This document shows, piece after piece, positions 1 through 14,100 of a stretch of 64,000 bases of DNA. This DNA comes from Luzula sylvatica (taxonomy: Eukaryota; Streptophyta; Magnoliopsida; Poales; Juncaceae). Below the pieces are notes generated by a model, which worked only from the letters and a program-made list of their open reading frames with translations, made no database searches and was not told the origin of the DNA. Both the position numbers and the translations under genes were made by a program. Each line of letters begins with the position of its first letter. The stretch's first letter is position 1. The DNA lies in the NCBI GenBank assembly GCA_946800325.1, contig OX326958.1, positions 60,133,793-60,197,792 on the forward strand, in the 5' to 3' direction.

Positions 1-1366
1 ATCTTTTACTACATAACGTTTCACCAAATTTCACAAACACTAAGAAAGTTTGTTTTTCGATTCAAAACATGATTTTAACGCTTTGAGGAGTTCAAATAAC
101 GTGTTTTTAGATCATTTGTATCGTATCTTTTACTACATAACTTTTCACCAAATTTCACAAACACTAAGAGAGTTTGTTTTTCGATTCAAAACAAGATTTT
201 AACGCTTTGAGGAGTTCAAATAACATGTTTTTAGATCAGGTGTATCGTATCTTTTACTACATAACTTTTTACCAAATTTCAGAAACACTAAGAAAGTTTG
301 TTTTTCGATTCAAAACAAGATTTTAACGCTTTGAGGAGTTCAAATAACGTGTTTTTAGATCATTTGTATCGTATCTTTTACTAAATAACTTTTCACAAAA
401 TTTCACAAACACTAAGAAAGTTTGTTTTTCGATTCAAAACAAGATTTTAACGCTTTGAGGTGTTCAAATAACGTGTTTTTAGATCATTTGTGTCGTATCT
501 TTTAGTACATAACTTTTCACCAAATCTCCCAAACACTAAGAAAGTTTGTTTTTCAATTCAAAACAAACATTTAACGCTTTGAGGAGTTCAAATAACGTGT
601 TTTTAGATCATTTGTATCGTATCTTTTAGTACATAAGTTTTCAACAAATTTCACAAACACTAAAAAAGTTTGTTTTTCGATTCAAAACAAGATTTTAAAG
701 CATTGAGGAGTTCAAATAACATGTTTTTAGATCAGGTGTATCGTATCTTTTACTACATAACTTTTCACCAAATTTCACAAACACTAAGAAAGTTTGTTTT
801 TCGATTCAAAACAAGATTTTAACGCTTTGAGGAGTTCAAATATAGTGTTTTTACATCATTTGTATCGTATCTTTTACTACAAAACTTTTCACCAAATTTC
901 AGAAACACTAAGAAAGCTTGTTTTTCGATTCAAAACAAGATTTTTAACGCTTTGAGGAGTTCAAATAACGTGTTTTTAGATCATTTGTATCGTATCTTTT
1001 ACTACATAACTTTTCACCAAATTTCACAAACACTAAAAAAGTTTGTTTTACGTTTTCAAAACAAGATTTTAACGCTTTGAGGAGTTCAAATAACGTGTTT
1101 TTAGATCATTTGTATCGTATCTTTTAGTACATAACTTTTCACCAAATTTTACAAACACTAAGAAAGTTTGTTTTTCGATTCAAAACAAGATTTTAAATCA
1201 TTGAGGTGTTCAAATAACATGTTTTTAGATCATTTGTATCGTATCTTTTAGTACATAACTTTTCACCAAATTTCACAACCACTAAGAAATTTTGTTTTTC
1301 GATTCAAAACAAGATTTTAACGCTTTGAGGAGTTCAAATAACGTGTTTCTAGATCATTTGTATCGT
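1..1366 (+). repeat. 11-monomer higher-order unit (1366 bp)
   Basis: Eleven distinguishable monomers occupy this span before the first type returns at 1367. Markers in order are: AACGTTTC (type 1); AAGAGAG with ATCAGG (type 2); TTTTTACC with TTCAGAAAC (type 3); ACTAAATAAC (type 4); CTCCCAAAC with TTCAATTC (type 5); AAGTTTTCAACAAA (type 6); TTTACATCATT (type 7); AAAACTTTTC with AAGCTTG (type 8); ACTAAAAAAG (type 9); TTTTACAAAC with TAAATCATTG (type 10); and CACAACCAC with AAATTTTG and TTTCTAGATC (type 11). The length is 11 x 124 plus two single-base insertions in types 8 and 9. The window starts at a type 1 monomer, so the true left edge of this unit is unknown. Confidence 0.85.
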
Positions 1367-1986
1367 ATCTTTTACTACATAACGTTTCACCAAATTTCAC
1401 AAACACTAAGAAAGTTTGTTTTTCGATTCAAAACATGATTTTAACGCTTTGAGGAGTTCAAATAACGTGTTTTTAGATCATTTGTATCGTATCTTTTACT
1501 ACATAACTTTTCACCAAATTTCACAAACACTAAGAGAGTTTGTTTTTCGATTCAAAACAAGATTTTAACGCTTTGACGAGTTCAAATAACATGTTTTTAG
1601 ATCAGGTGTATCGTATCTTTTACTACATAACTTTTTACCAAATTTCAGAAACACTAAGAAAGTTTGTTTTTCGATTCAAAACAAGATTTTAACGCTTTGA
1701 GGAGTTCAAATAACGTGTTTTTAGATCATTTGTATCGTATCTTTTACTAAATAACTTTTCACAAAATTTCACAAACACTAAGAAAGTTTGTTTTTCGATT
1801 CAAAACAAGATTTTAACGCTTTGAGGTGTTCAAATAACATGTTTTTAGATCATTTGTATCATATCTTTTAGTACATAACTTTTCACCAAATTTCACAACC
1901 ACTAAGAAATTTTGTTTTTCGATTCAAAACAAGATTTTAACGCTTTGAGGAGTTCAAATAACGTGTTTCTAGATCATTTGTATCGT
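1367..1986 (+). repeat. 5-monomer higher-order unit, copy 1 (620 bp)
   Basis: The order is types 1, 2, 3, 4, 11. It corresponds to the preceding 11-mer with types 5-10 removed. The junction lies inside monomer 4: after the shared string GAGGTGTTCAAATAAC the sequence carries the ATG of type 10 instead of the GTG of type 4. It then runs into type 11. This copy has private changes, including GACGAG for GAGGAG near 1575 and TCATATC near 1859. Confidence 0.9.
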
Positions 1987-2606
1987 ATCTTTTACTACAT
2001 AACGTTTCACCAAATTTCACAAACACTAAGAAAGTTTGTTTTTCGATTCAAAACATGATTTTAACGCTTTGAGGAGTTCAAATAACGTGTTTTTAGATCA
2101 TTTGTATCGTATCTTTTACTACATAACTTTTCACCAAATTTCACAAACACTAAGAGAGTTTGTTTTTCGATTCAAAACAAGATTTTAACGCTTTGAGGAG
2201 TTCAAATAACATGTTTTTAGATCAGGTGTATCGTATCTTTTACTACATAACTTTTTACCAAATTTCAGAAACACTAAGAAAGTTTGTTTTTCGATTCAAA
2301 ACAAGATTTTAACGCTTTGAGGAGTTCAAATAACGTGTTTTTAGATCATTTGTATCGTATCTTTTACTAAATAACTTTTCACAAAATTTCACAAACACTA
2401 AGAAAGTTTGTTTTTCGATTCAAAACAAGATTTTAACGCTTTGAGGTGTTCAAATAACATGTTTTTAGATCATTTGTATCGTATCTTTTAGTACATAACT
2501 TTTCACCAAATTTCACAACCACTAAGAAATTTTGTTTTTCGATTCAAAACAAGATTTTAACGCTTTGAGGAGTTCAAATAACGTGTTTCTAGATCATTTG
2601 TATCGT
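1987..2606 (+). repeat. 5-monomer higher-order unit, copy 2 (620 bp)
   Basis: Same five-type order as the unit before it, at an exact 620-bp offset (the AACGTTTC marker monomers start at 1367, 1987 and 2607). The few differences between the two copies show recent tandem amplification. A third copy begins at 2607 but leaves the pattern after about one to two monomers (GATGAGG instead of GATCAGG near 2841). Confidence 0.9.
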
Positions 2607-5600
2607 ATATTTTACTACATAACGTTTCACCAAATTTCACAAACACTAAGAAAGTTTGTTTTTCGATTCAAAACATGATTTCAACGCTTTGAGGAGTTCA
2701 AATAACGTGTTTTTAGATCATTTGTATCGTATCTTTTACTACATAACGTTTCACCAAATTTCACAAACACTAAGAGAGTTTGTTTTTCGATTCAAATCAA
2801 GATTTTAACGCTTTGAGGTGTTCAAATAACATGTTTTTAGATGAGGTGTATCGTATCTTTTACTACATAACTTTTTACCAAATTTCAGAAACGCTAAGAA
2901 ATTTTGTTTTTCGATTCAAAACAAGATTTTAACGCTTTGAGGAGTTCAAATAACATGTTTTTAGATCATTTGTATCATATCTTTTACTACATAACTTTTC
3001 AGCAAATTTCACAAACACTAAGAAAGTTTGTTTTTCGATTCAAAACAAGATTTTAACGCTTTGAGGAGTTCAAATAATGTGTTTTTAGATCATTTGTATC
3101 GTATCTTTTAGTACATAACTTTTCACCAAATTACACAAACACTAAGAAAGTTTGTTTTTTGATTCAAAACAAGATTTTAACGCTTTGAGGAGTTCAGATA
3201 ACAAGTTTTTAGATCAGGTGTATCGTATCTTTTACTACATAACTTTTTACCAAATTTCAGAAACGCTAAGAAAGTTTGTTTTTCGATTCAAAACAAGATT
3301 TTAACGCTTTGAGGAGTGCAAATAACATGTTTTTAGATCAGGTGTATCGTATCTTTTACTACATAACTTTTTACCAAATTTCAGAAACACTAAGAAAGTT
3401 TGTTTTTCGATTCAAAACAAGATTTTAACGCTTTGAGGAGTTCAAATAACGTGTTTTTAGATCATTTGTATCGTATCTTTTACTACATAACTTTTCACCA
3501 AATTTCACAAACACTTAGAAAGTTTGTTTTTCGATTCAAAACAAGATTTTAACGCTTTGAGTTGTTCAAATAACATGTTTTTAGATCATTTGTATCGTAT
3601 CTTTTAGTACATAACTTTTCACCAAATTTCACAAACACTAAGAAATTTTGTTTTTCGAATCAAAACAAGATTTTAACGCTTTGAGGAGTTCAAATAACGT
3701 GTTTCTAGATCATTTGTATCGTATCTTTTACTACATAACTTTTCACCAAATTTCACAAACACTAAGAAAGTTTTTTTTTCGATTCAAAACAAGATTTTAA
3801 CGCTTTGAGGAGTTCAAATAACGTGTTTTTAGATCATTTATATCGTATCTTTTACTACATAACTTTTCACCAAATTTCACATACACCAAGAAAGTTTGTT
3901 TTTCGATTCAAAACAAGATTTTAACGCTTTGAGGTGTTCAAATAACGTGTTTTAGATCATTTGTGTCGTATCTTTTAGTACATAACTTTTCACCAAATCT
4001 CCCAAACACTAAGAAAGTTTGTTTTTCAATTCAAAACAAACATTTAACGCTTTGAGGAGTTCAAATAACGTGTTTTTAGATCATTTGTATCGTATCTTTT
4101 AGTACATAAGTTTTCAACAAATTTCACAAACACTAAGAAAGTTTGTTTTTCGATTCAAAACAAGATTTTAAAGCATTGAGGAGTTCAAATAGCATGTTTT
4201 TAGATCAGCTGTATCGTATCTTTTACTACATAACTTTTCACCAAATTTCACAAACACTAAGAAAGTTTGTTATTCGATTCAAAACAAGATTTTAACGCTT
4301 TGAGGAGTTCAAATAACGTGTTTTTACATCATTTGTATCGTATCTTTTACTACAAAACTTTTCACCAAATTTCAGAAACACTAAGAAATCTTGTTTTTCG
4401 ATTCAAAACAAGATTTTTAACGCTTTGAGGAGTTCAAATAACGTGTTTTTAGATCATTTGTATCGTATCTTTTACTACATAACTTTTCACCAAATTTCAC
4501 AAACACTAAAAAAGTTTGTTTTTCGATTTCAAACCAAGATTTTAACGCTTTGAGGAGTTCAAATAACGTGTTTTTAGATCATTTGTATCGTATCTTTTAG
4601 TACATAACTTTTCACCAAATTTTACAAACACTAAGAAAGTTTGTTTTTCGATTCAAAACAAGATTTTAACGATTTGAGGAGTTCAGATAACAAGTTTTTA
4701 GATCAGGTGTATCGTATCTTTTACTACATAACTTTTTATCAAATTTCAAAAATGCTAAGAAAGTTTGTTTTTCGATTCAAAACATGATTTTATCTCTTTG
4801 AGGAGTTCAAATAACATGTTTTTAGATCAGGTGTATCGTATCTTTTACTACATAACTTTTTACCAAATTTCAGAAACACTAAGAAAGTTTGTTTTTCGAT
4901 TCAAAACAAGATTTTAACGCTTTGAGGAGTTCAAATAACGTGTTTTTAGATCATTTGTATCGTATCTTTTACTAAATAACTTTTCACAAAATTTCACAAA
5001 CACTAAGAAAGTTTGTTTTTCGATTCAAAACAAGATTTTAACGCTTTGAGGTGTTCAAATAACATGTTTTTAGATCATTTGTATCGTATCTTTTAGTACA
5101 TAACTTTTCACCAAATTTCACAACCACTAAGAAATTTTGTTTTTCGATTCAAAACATGATTTTAACGCTTTGAGGAGTTCAAATAACGTGTTTTTAGATC
5201 ATTTGTATCGTATCTTTTACTACATAACTTTTCACCAAATTTCACAAACACTAAGAGAGTTTGTTTTTCGATTCAAAACAAGATTTTAACTCTTTGAGGT
5301 GTTCAAATAACATGTTTTTAGATGACGTGTATCGTATCTTTTACTACATAACTTTTTACCAAATTTCAGAAACGCTAAGAAAGTTTGTTTTTCGATTCAA
5401 AACAAGATTTTAACGCTTTGAGGAGTTCAAATAACATGTTTTTAGATCATTTGTATCATATCTTTTACTACATAACTTTTCAGCAAATTTCACAAACACT
5501 AAGAAAGTTTGTTTTTCGATTCAAAACAAGATTTTAACGCTTTGTGGAGTTCAAATAACGTGTTTTTAGATCATTTGTATCGTATCTTTTACTACATAAC

Positions 5601-8600
5601 TTTTCACCAAATTTCACAAACACTAAGAAAGTTTGTTTTTCGATTCAAAACAAGATTTTAACGCTTTGAGTTGTTCAAATAACATGTTTTTAGATCATTT
5701 GTATCTAATCTTTTAGTGCATAACTTTTCACCAAATTTCTCAAACACTAAGAAATTTTGTTTTTCGATTAAAAACAAGATTTTAACGCTTTGAGGAGTTC
5801 AAATAACGTGTTTCTAGATCATTTGTATCGTATCTTTTACTACATAACTTTTCACCAAATTTCACAAACACTAAGAAAGTTTTTTTTTCGATTCAAAACA
5901 AGATTTTAACGCTTTGAGGAGTTCAAATAACGTGTTTTTAGATCATTTATATCGTATCTTTTACTACATAACTTTTCACCAAATTTCACAAACACCAAGA
6001 AAGTTTGTTTTTCGATTCAAAACAAGATTTTAACGCTTTGAGGTGTTCAAATAACGTGTTTTTAGATCATTTGTGTCGTATCTTTTAGTACATAACTTTT
6101 CACCAAATCTCCCAAACACTAAGAAAGTTTGTTTTTCAATTCAAAACAAACATTTAACGCTTTGAGGAGTTCAAATAACGTGTTTTTAGATCATTTGTAT
6201 CGTATCTTTTAGTACATAAGTTTTCAACAAATTTCACAAACACTAAGAAAGTTTGTTTTTCGATTCAAAACAAGATTTTAAAGCATTGAGGAGTTCAAAT
6301 AACATGTTTTTAGATCAGGTGTATCGTATCTTTTACTACATAACTTTTCACCAAATTTCACAAACACTAAGAAAGTTTGTTTTTCGATTCAAAACAAGAT
6401 TTTAACGCTTTGAGGAGTTCAAATAACGTGTTTTTACATCATTTGTATCGTATCTTTTACTACAAAACTTTTCACCAAATTTCAGAAACACTAAGAAATC
6501 TTGTTTTTCGATTCAAAACAAGATTTTTAACGCTTTGAGGAGTTCAAATAACGTATTTTTAGATCATTTGTATCGTATCTTTTACTACATAACTTTTCAC
6601 CAAATTTCACAAACACTAAAAAAGTTTGTTTTTCGATTTCAAACCAAGATTTTAACGCTTTGAGGAGTTCAAATAACGTGTTTTTAGATCATTTGTATCG
6701 TATCTTTTAGTACATAACTTTTCACCAAATTTTACAAACACGAAGAAAGTTTGTTTTTCGATTCAAAACAAGATTTTAAATCATTGAGGTGTTCAAATAA
6801 CATGTTTTTAGATCATTTGTATCGTATCTTTTAGTACATAACTTTTCACCAAATTACACAAACACTAAGAAAGTTTGTTTTTCGATTCAAAACAAGATTT
6901 TAACGCTTTGAGGAGTTCAAATATCATGTTTTTAGATCAGGTGTATCGTATCTTTTACTACATAACTTTTTACCAAATTTCAGAAACACTAAGAAAGTTT
7001 GTTTTTCGATTCAAAACAAGATTTTAACGCTTTGAGGAGTTCAAATAACGTGTTTTTAGATCATTTGTATCGTATCTTTTACTAAATAACTTTTCACAAA
7101 ATTTCACAAACACTAAGAAAGCTTGTTTTTCGATTCAAAACAAGATTTTAACGCTTTGAGGTGTTCAAATAACATGTTTTTAGATCATTTGTATCGTATC
7201 TTTTAGTACATAACTTTTCACCAAATTTCACAACCACTAAGAAATTTTGTTTTTCGATTCAAAACAAGATTTTAACGCTTTGAGGAGTTCAAATAACGTG
7301 TTTCTAGATCATTTGTATCGTATCTTTTACTACATAACGTTTCACCAAATTTCACAAACACTAAGAAAGTTTGTTTTTCGATTCAAAACATGATTTTAAC
7401 GCTTTGAGTAGTTCAAATAACGTGTTTTTAGATCATTTGTATCGTATCTTTTACTACATAACTTTTCACCAAATTTCACAAACACTAAGAGAGTTTGTTT
7501 TTCGATTCAAAACAAGATTTTAACGCTTTGAGGTGTTCAAATAACATGTTTTTAGATGAGGTGTATCGTATCTTTTACTACGTAACTTTTTACCAAATTT
7601 CAGAAACGCTAAGAAAGTTTGTTTTTCGATTCAAAACAAGATTTTAACGCTTTGAGTTGTTCAAATAACATGTTTTTAGATCATTTGTATCTAATCTTTT
7701 AGTGCATAACTTTTCACCAAATTTCACAAACACTAAGAAATTTTGTTTTTCGATTCAAAACAAGATTTTAACGCTTTGAGGAGTTCAAATAACGTGTTTC
7801 TAGATCATTTGTATCGTATCTTTTACTACATAACTTTTCACCAAATTTCACAAACACTAAGAAAGTTTTTTTTTCGATTCAAAACAAGATTTTAACGCTT
7901 TGAGGAGTTCAAATAACGTGTTTTTAGATCATTTATATCGTATCTTTTACTACATAACTTTTCACCAAATTTCACAAACACCAAGAAAGTTTGTTTTTCG
8001 ATTCAAAACAAGATTTTAACGCTTTGAGGTGTTCAAATAACGTGTTTTTAGATCATTTGTGTCGTATCTTTTAGTACATAACTTTTCACCAAATCTCCCA
8101 AACACTAAGAAAGTTTGTTTTTCAATTCAAAACAAACATTTAACGCTTTGAGGAGTTCAAATAACGTGTTTTTAGATCATTTGTATCGTATCTTTTAGTA
8201 CATAAGTTTTCAACAAATTTCACAAACACTAAGAAAGTTTGTTTTTCGATTCAAAACAAGATTTTAAAGCATTGAGGAGTTCAAATAACATGTTTTTAGA
8301 TCAGGTGTATCGTATCTTTTACTACATAACTTTTCACCAAATTTCACAAACACTAAGAAAGTTTGTTTTTCGATTCAAAACAAGATTTTAACGCTTTGAG
8401 GAGTTCAAATAACGTGTTTTTACATCATTTGTATCGTATCTTTTACTACAAAACTTTTCACCAAATTTCAGAAACACTAAGAAATCTTGTTTTTCGATTC
8501 AAAACAAGATTTTTAACGCTTCGAGGAGTTCAAATAACGTGTTTTTAGATCATTTGTATCGTATCTTTTACTACATAACTTTTCACCAAATTTCACAAAC

Positions 8601-10190
8601 ACTAAAAAAGTTTGTTTTTCGATTTCAAACCAAGATTTTAACGCTTTGAGGAGTTCAAATAACGTGTTTTTAGATCATTTGTATAGTATCTTTTAGTACA
8701 TAACTTTTCACCAAATTTTACAAACACGAAGAAAGTTTGTTTTTCGATTCAAAACAAGATTTTAAATCATTGAGGTGTTCAAATAACATGTTTTTAGATC
8801 ATTTGTATCGTATCTTTTAGTACATAACTTTTCACCAAATTACACAAACACTAAGAAAGTTTGTTTTTCGATTCAAAACAAGATTTTAACGCTTTGAGGA
8901 GTTCAGATAACAAGTTTTTAGATCAGGTGTATCGTATCTTTTACTACATAACTTTTTACCAAATTTCATAAATGCTAAGAAAGTTTGTTTTTCGATTCAA
9001 AACAAGATTTTAACGCTTTGAGGAGTTCAAATAACATGTTTTTAGATCAGGTGTATCGTATCTTTTACTACATAACTTTTTACCAAATTTCAGAAACACT
9101 AAGAAAGTTTGTTTTTCGATTCAAAACAAGATTTTAACGCTTTGAGGAGTTCAAATAACGTGTTTTTAGATCATTTGTATCGTATCTTTTACTAAATAAC
9201 TTTTCACAAAATTTCACAAACACTAAGAAAGTTTGTTTTTCGATTCAAAACAAGATTTTAACGCTTTGAGGTGTTCAAATAACATGTTTTTAGATCATTT
9301 GTATCGTATCTTTTAGTACATAACTTTTCACCAAATTTCACAACCACTAAGAAATTTTGTTTTTCGATTCAAAACAAGATTTTAACGCTTTGAGGAGTTC
9401 AAATAACGAGTTTCTAGATCATTTGTATCGTATCTTTTACTACATAACGTTTCACCAAATTTCACAAACACTAAGAAAGTTTGTTTTTCGATTCAAAACA
9501 TGATTTTAACGCTTTGAGGAGTTCAAATAACGTGTTTTTAGATCATTTGTATCGTATCTTTTACTACATAACTTTTCACCAAATTTCACAAACACTAAGA
9601 GAGTTTGTTTTTCGATTCAAAACAAGATTTTAACGCTTTGAGGTGTTCAAATAACATGTTTTTAGATGAGGTGTATCGTATCTTTTACTACATAACTTTT
9701 TACCAAATTTCAGAAACGCTAAGAAAGTTTGTTTTTCGATTCAAAACAAGATTTTAACGCTTTGAGGAGTTCAAATAACATGTTTTTAGATCATTTGTAT
9801 CATATCTTTTACTACATAACTTTTCAGCAAATTTCACAAACACTAAGAAAGTTTGTTTTTCGATTCAAAACAAGATTTTAACGTTTTGAGGAATTCAAAT
9901 AATGTGTTTTTAGATCATTTGTATCGTATCTTTTAGTACATAACTTTTCACCAAATTACACAAACACTAAGAAAGTTTGTTTTTCGATTCAAAACAAGAT
10001 TTTAACGCTTTGAGGAGTTAAGATAACAAGTTTTTAGATCAGGTGTATCGTATCTTTTACTACATAACTTTTTACCAAATTTCAGAAACGCTAAGAAAAT
10101 TTGTTTTTCGATTCAAAACAAGATTTTAACGCTTTGAGGAATGCAAATAACCTGTTTTTAGATCAGGTGTATCGTATCTTTTACTACATA
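2607..10190 (+). repeat. 16/17-monomer HOR block, about 3.5 copies
   Basis: Two independent markers show the same spacing. TTTTTCAATTC followed by AAACATTTAACG lies at 4021, 6131 and 8117 (offsets 2110 and 1986). GAGTTGTTC lies at 3559, 5668 and 7654 (offsets 2109 and 1986). These equal 17 and 16 monomers, so one copy has lost a monomer relative to its neighbour. The units include types 5-10 of the first 11-mer together with GATGAGG, TCATATC/TTCAGC and TTCAGATAACAAG monomers. Copies differ by scattered substitutions and more strongly than those of the 34-46 kb pair, so this is an older amplification. Confidence 0.8.
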
Positions 10191-11110
10191 ACTTTTTACC
10201 AAATTTCAGAAACACTAAGAAAGTTTGTTTTTCGATTCAAAACAAATTTTAACGCTTTGAGGTGTTCAAATAACATTTTTTTAGATCATTTGTATCGTAT
10301 CTTTTAGTACATAACTTTTCACCAAATTTCACAACCACTAAGAAATTTTGTTTTTCGATTCAAAACAAGATTTTAACGCTTTGAGGAGTTCAAATAACGT
10401 GTTTCTAGATCATTTGTATGGTATCTTTTAGTACATAAATTTTCACCAAATTTCACAAACACTAAGAAAGTTTGTTTTTCGATTCAAAACAAATTTTAAC
10501 GCTTTGAGGTGTTCAAATAACATTTTTTTAGATCATTTGTATCGTATCTTTTAGTACATAACTTTTCACCAAATTTCACAACCACTAAGAAATTTTGTTT
10601 TTCGATTCAAAACAAGATTTTAACGCTTTGAGGAGTTCAAATAACGTGTTTCTAGATCATTTGTATGGTATCTTTTAGTACATAAATTTTCACCAAATTT
10701 CACAACCACTAAGAAATTTTGTTTTTCGATTCAAAACAAGATTTTAACGCTTTGAGGAGTTCAAATAACGTGTTTTTAGATCATTTGTATCGTATCTTTT
10801 ACTAAATAACTTTTCACAAAATTTCACAAACACTAAGAAAGTTTGTTTTTCGATTCAAAACAAATTTTAACGCTTTGAGGTGTTCAAATAACATTTTTTT
10901 AGATCATTTGTATCGTATCTTTTAGTACATAACTTTTCACCAAATTTCACAACCACTAAGAAATTTTGTTTTTCGATTCAAAACAAGATTTTAACGCTTT
11001 GAGGAGTTCAAATAACGTGTTTCTAGATCATTTGTATGGTATCTTTTAGTACATAAATTTTCACCAAATTTCACAAACACTAAGAAAGTTTGTTTTTCGA
11101 TTCAAAACAA
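10190..11110 (+). repeat. Dimer/trimer HOR block
   Basis: The marker AACAAATTTTAACG, which is one base shorter than the usual form and is followed by AACATTTTTTTAG, occurs at 10241, 10488 and 10859. The offsets of 247 and 371 are two and three monomers less one base. The intervening monomers carry CACAACCAC and TTTGTATGG. This is the shortest-period higher-order block in the window and looks like a local burst of short unequal exchange. Confidence 0.75.
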
Positions 11111-14100
11111 GATTTAAACGCTTTGAGGAGTTCAAATAACGTGTTTCTAGATCATTTGCATCGTATCTTTTAGTACATAAGTTTTCACCAAATTTCACAA
11201 ACACTAAGAAAGTTTGTTTTTCGATTCAAAACAAGATTTTAACGCTTTGAGGAGTTCAAATAAAGGGTTTCTAGATCATTTGTATCGTATCTTTTACTAC
11301 ATAACTTTTCACCAAATTTCACAAACACTAAGAAAGTTTGTTTTTCGATTCAAAACAAGATTTTAACGCTTTGAGGAGTTCAAATAATGTGTTTTTAGAT
11401 CATTTATATCGTATCTTTTACTACATAACTTTTCACCAAATTTCACAAACACCAAGAAAGTTTGTTTTTCGATTCAAAACAAGATTTTAACGCTTTGAGG
11501 AGTTCAAATAACGGGTTTCTAGATCATTTGTATCGTATCTTTTACTACATAACTTTTCACCAAATTTCACAAACACTAAGAAAGTTTGTTTTTCTATTCA
11601 AAACAAGATTTTAACGCTTTGAGGAGTTCAAATAACGGGTTTCTAGATCATTTGTATCGTATCTTTTACTACATAACTTTTCACCAAATTTCACAAACAC
11701 TAAGAAAGTTTGTTTTTCGATTCAAAACAAGATTTTAACGCTTTGAGGAGTTCAAATAACGTGTTTTTAGATCATTTGTGTCGTATCTTTTAGTACATAA
11801 CTTTTCACCAAATCTCACAAACACTAAGAAAGTTTGTTTTTCAATTCAAAACAAACTTTTAACGCTTTGAGGAGTTCAAATAACGTGTTTTTAGATCATT
11901 TATATCGTATCTTTTAGTACATAAGTTTTCACCAAATTTCACAAACACTAAGAAAGTTTGTTTTTCGATTCAAAACAAGATTTTAAAGCTTTGAGGAGTT
12001 CAAATAACATGTTTTTAGATCAGGTGTATCGTATCTTTTACTACATAACTTTTCACCAAATTTCACAAACACTAAGAAAGTTTATTTTTCGATTCAAAAC
12101 AAGATTTTAACGCTTTGAGGAGTTCAAATAACGTGTTTTTAGATCATTTGTATCGTATCTTTTACTATAAAACTTTTCACCAAATTTCACAAACACTAAG
12201 AAAGCTTGTTTTTCGATTCAAAACAAGATTTTAACGCTTTGAGGAGTTCAAATAACGTGTTTTTAGATCATTTGTATCGTATCTTTTACTACATAACTTT
12301 TCACCAAATTTCACAAACACTAAGAAAGTTTGTTTTTCGATTTCAAAACAAGATTTTAACGCTTTGAGGAGTTCAAATAACGTGTTTTTAGATCATTTGT
12401 ATCGTATCTTTTAGTACATAACTTTTCACCAAATTTTACAAACACTAAGAAAGTTTGTTTTTCGATTCAAAACAAGATTTTAAAGCTTTGAGGAGTTCAA
12501 ATAACATGTTTTTAGATCAGGTGTATCGTATCTTTTACTACATAACTTTTTACCAAATTTCAGAAACACTAAGAAAGTTTGTTTTTCGATTCAAAACAAG
12601 ATTTTAACGCTTTGAGGAGTTCAAATAACGTGTTTTTAGATCATTTGTATCGTATCTTTTACTACATAACTTTTCACCAAATTTCACAAACACTAAGAAA
12701 GTTTGTTTTTCGATTCAAAACAAGATTTTAACGCTTTGAGGTGTTCAAATAACATGTTTTTAGATCATTTGTATCGTATCTTTTAGTACATAACTTTTCA
12801 CCAAATTTCACAAACACTATGAAATTTTGTTTTTCGATTCAAAACAAGATTTTAACGCTTTGATGAGTTCAAATAACGTGTTTCTAGATCATTTGTATCG
12901 TATCTTTTACTACATAACTTTTCACCAAATTTCACGAACACTAAGAAAGTTTTTTTTCGATTCAAAACAAGATTTTAACGCTTTGAGGAGTTCAAATAAC
13001 GTGTTTTTAGATCATTTATATCGTATCTTTTACTACATAATTTTTCACCAAATTTCACAAACACCAAGAAAGATTGTTTTTCGATTCAAAACAAGATTTT
13101 AACGCTTTGAGGTGTTCAAATAACGTGTTTTTAGATCATTTGTGTCGTATCTTTTAGTACATAACTTTTCACCAAATCTCCCAAACACTAAGAAAGTTTG
13201 TTTTTCAATTCAAAACAAACATTTAACGCTTTGAGGAGTTCAAATAACGTGTTTTTAGATCATTTGTATCGTATCTTTTAGTACATAAGTTTTCAACAAA
13301 TTTCACAAACACTAAGAAAGTTTGTTTTTCGATTCAAAACAAGATTTTAAAGCATTGAGGAGTTCAAATAACATGTTTTTAGATCAGGTGTATCGTATCT
13401 TTTACTACATAACTTTTCACCAAATTTCACAAACACTAAGAAAGTTTGTTTTTCAATTCAAAACAAGATTTTAACGATTTGAGGAGTTGAAATAACGTGT
13501 TTTTACATCATTTGTATCGTATCTTTTAATACAAAACTTTTCACCAAATTTCAGAAACACTAAGAAAGCTTGTTTTTCGATTCAAAACAATATTTTTAAC
13601 GCTTTGAGGAGTTCAAATAACGTGTTTTTAGATCATTTGTATCGTATCTTTTACTACAAAACTTTTCACCAAATTTCACAAACACTAAAAAAGTTTGTTT
13701 TTCGATTTCAAAACAAGATTTTAACGCTGTGAGGAGTTCAAATAACGTGTTTTTAGATCATTTGTATCGTATCTTTTAGTACATAACTTTTCACCAAATT
13801 TTACAAACACTAAGAAAGTTTGTTTTTCGATTCAAAACAAGATTTTAAAGCATTGAGGTGTTGAAATAACATGTTTTTAGATCATTTGTATCTCTTTTAG
13901 TACATAACTTTTCACCAAATTACACAAACACTAAGAAAGTTTGTTTTTCGATTCAAAACAAGATTTTAATGCTTTGAGGAGTTCAGATAACAAGTTTTTA
14001 GATCAGGTGTATCGTATCTTTTACTACATAACTTTTTACCAAATTTCAAAAATGCTAAGAAAGTTTGTTTTTCGATTCAAAACAAGATTTTAACGCTTTG

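Noticed and set aside
77..90. Relation to primate alpha satellite, suggested by AACGCTTTGAGGAG resembling a GCTTTGAGG stretch of that family
   Set aside because: The match is about 9 bases. Monomer length (124 versus 171) and the rest of the sequence do not agree. Chance similarity is the simpler explanation.
61..110. Internal duplication of the monomer (TTCAAAACAAG at 61 versus TTCAAATAACG at 91; GTTTTTCGAT versus GTTTTTAGAT 51 bp apart)
   Set aside because: The longer comparison matches only about 12 of 20 positions, and the two similarities imply different spacings (30 and 51 bp). This is too weak to claim that the monomer arose from a shorter repeat.
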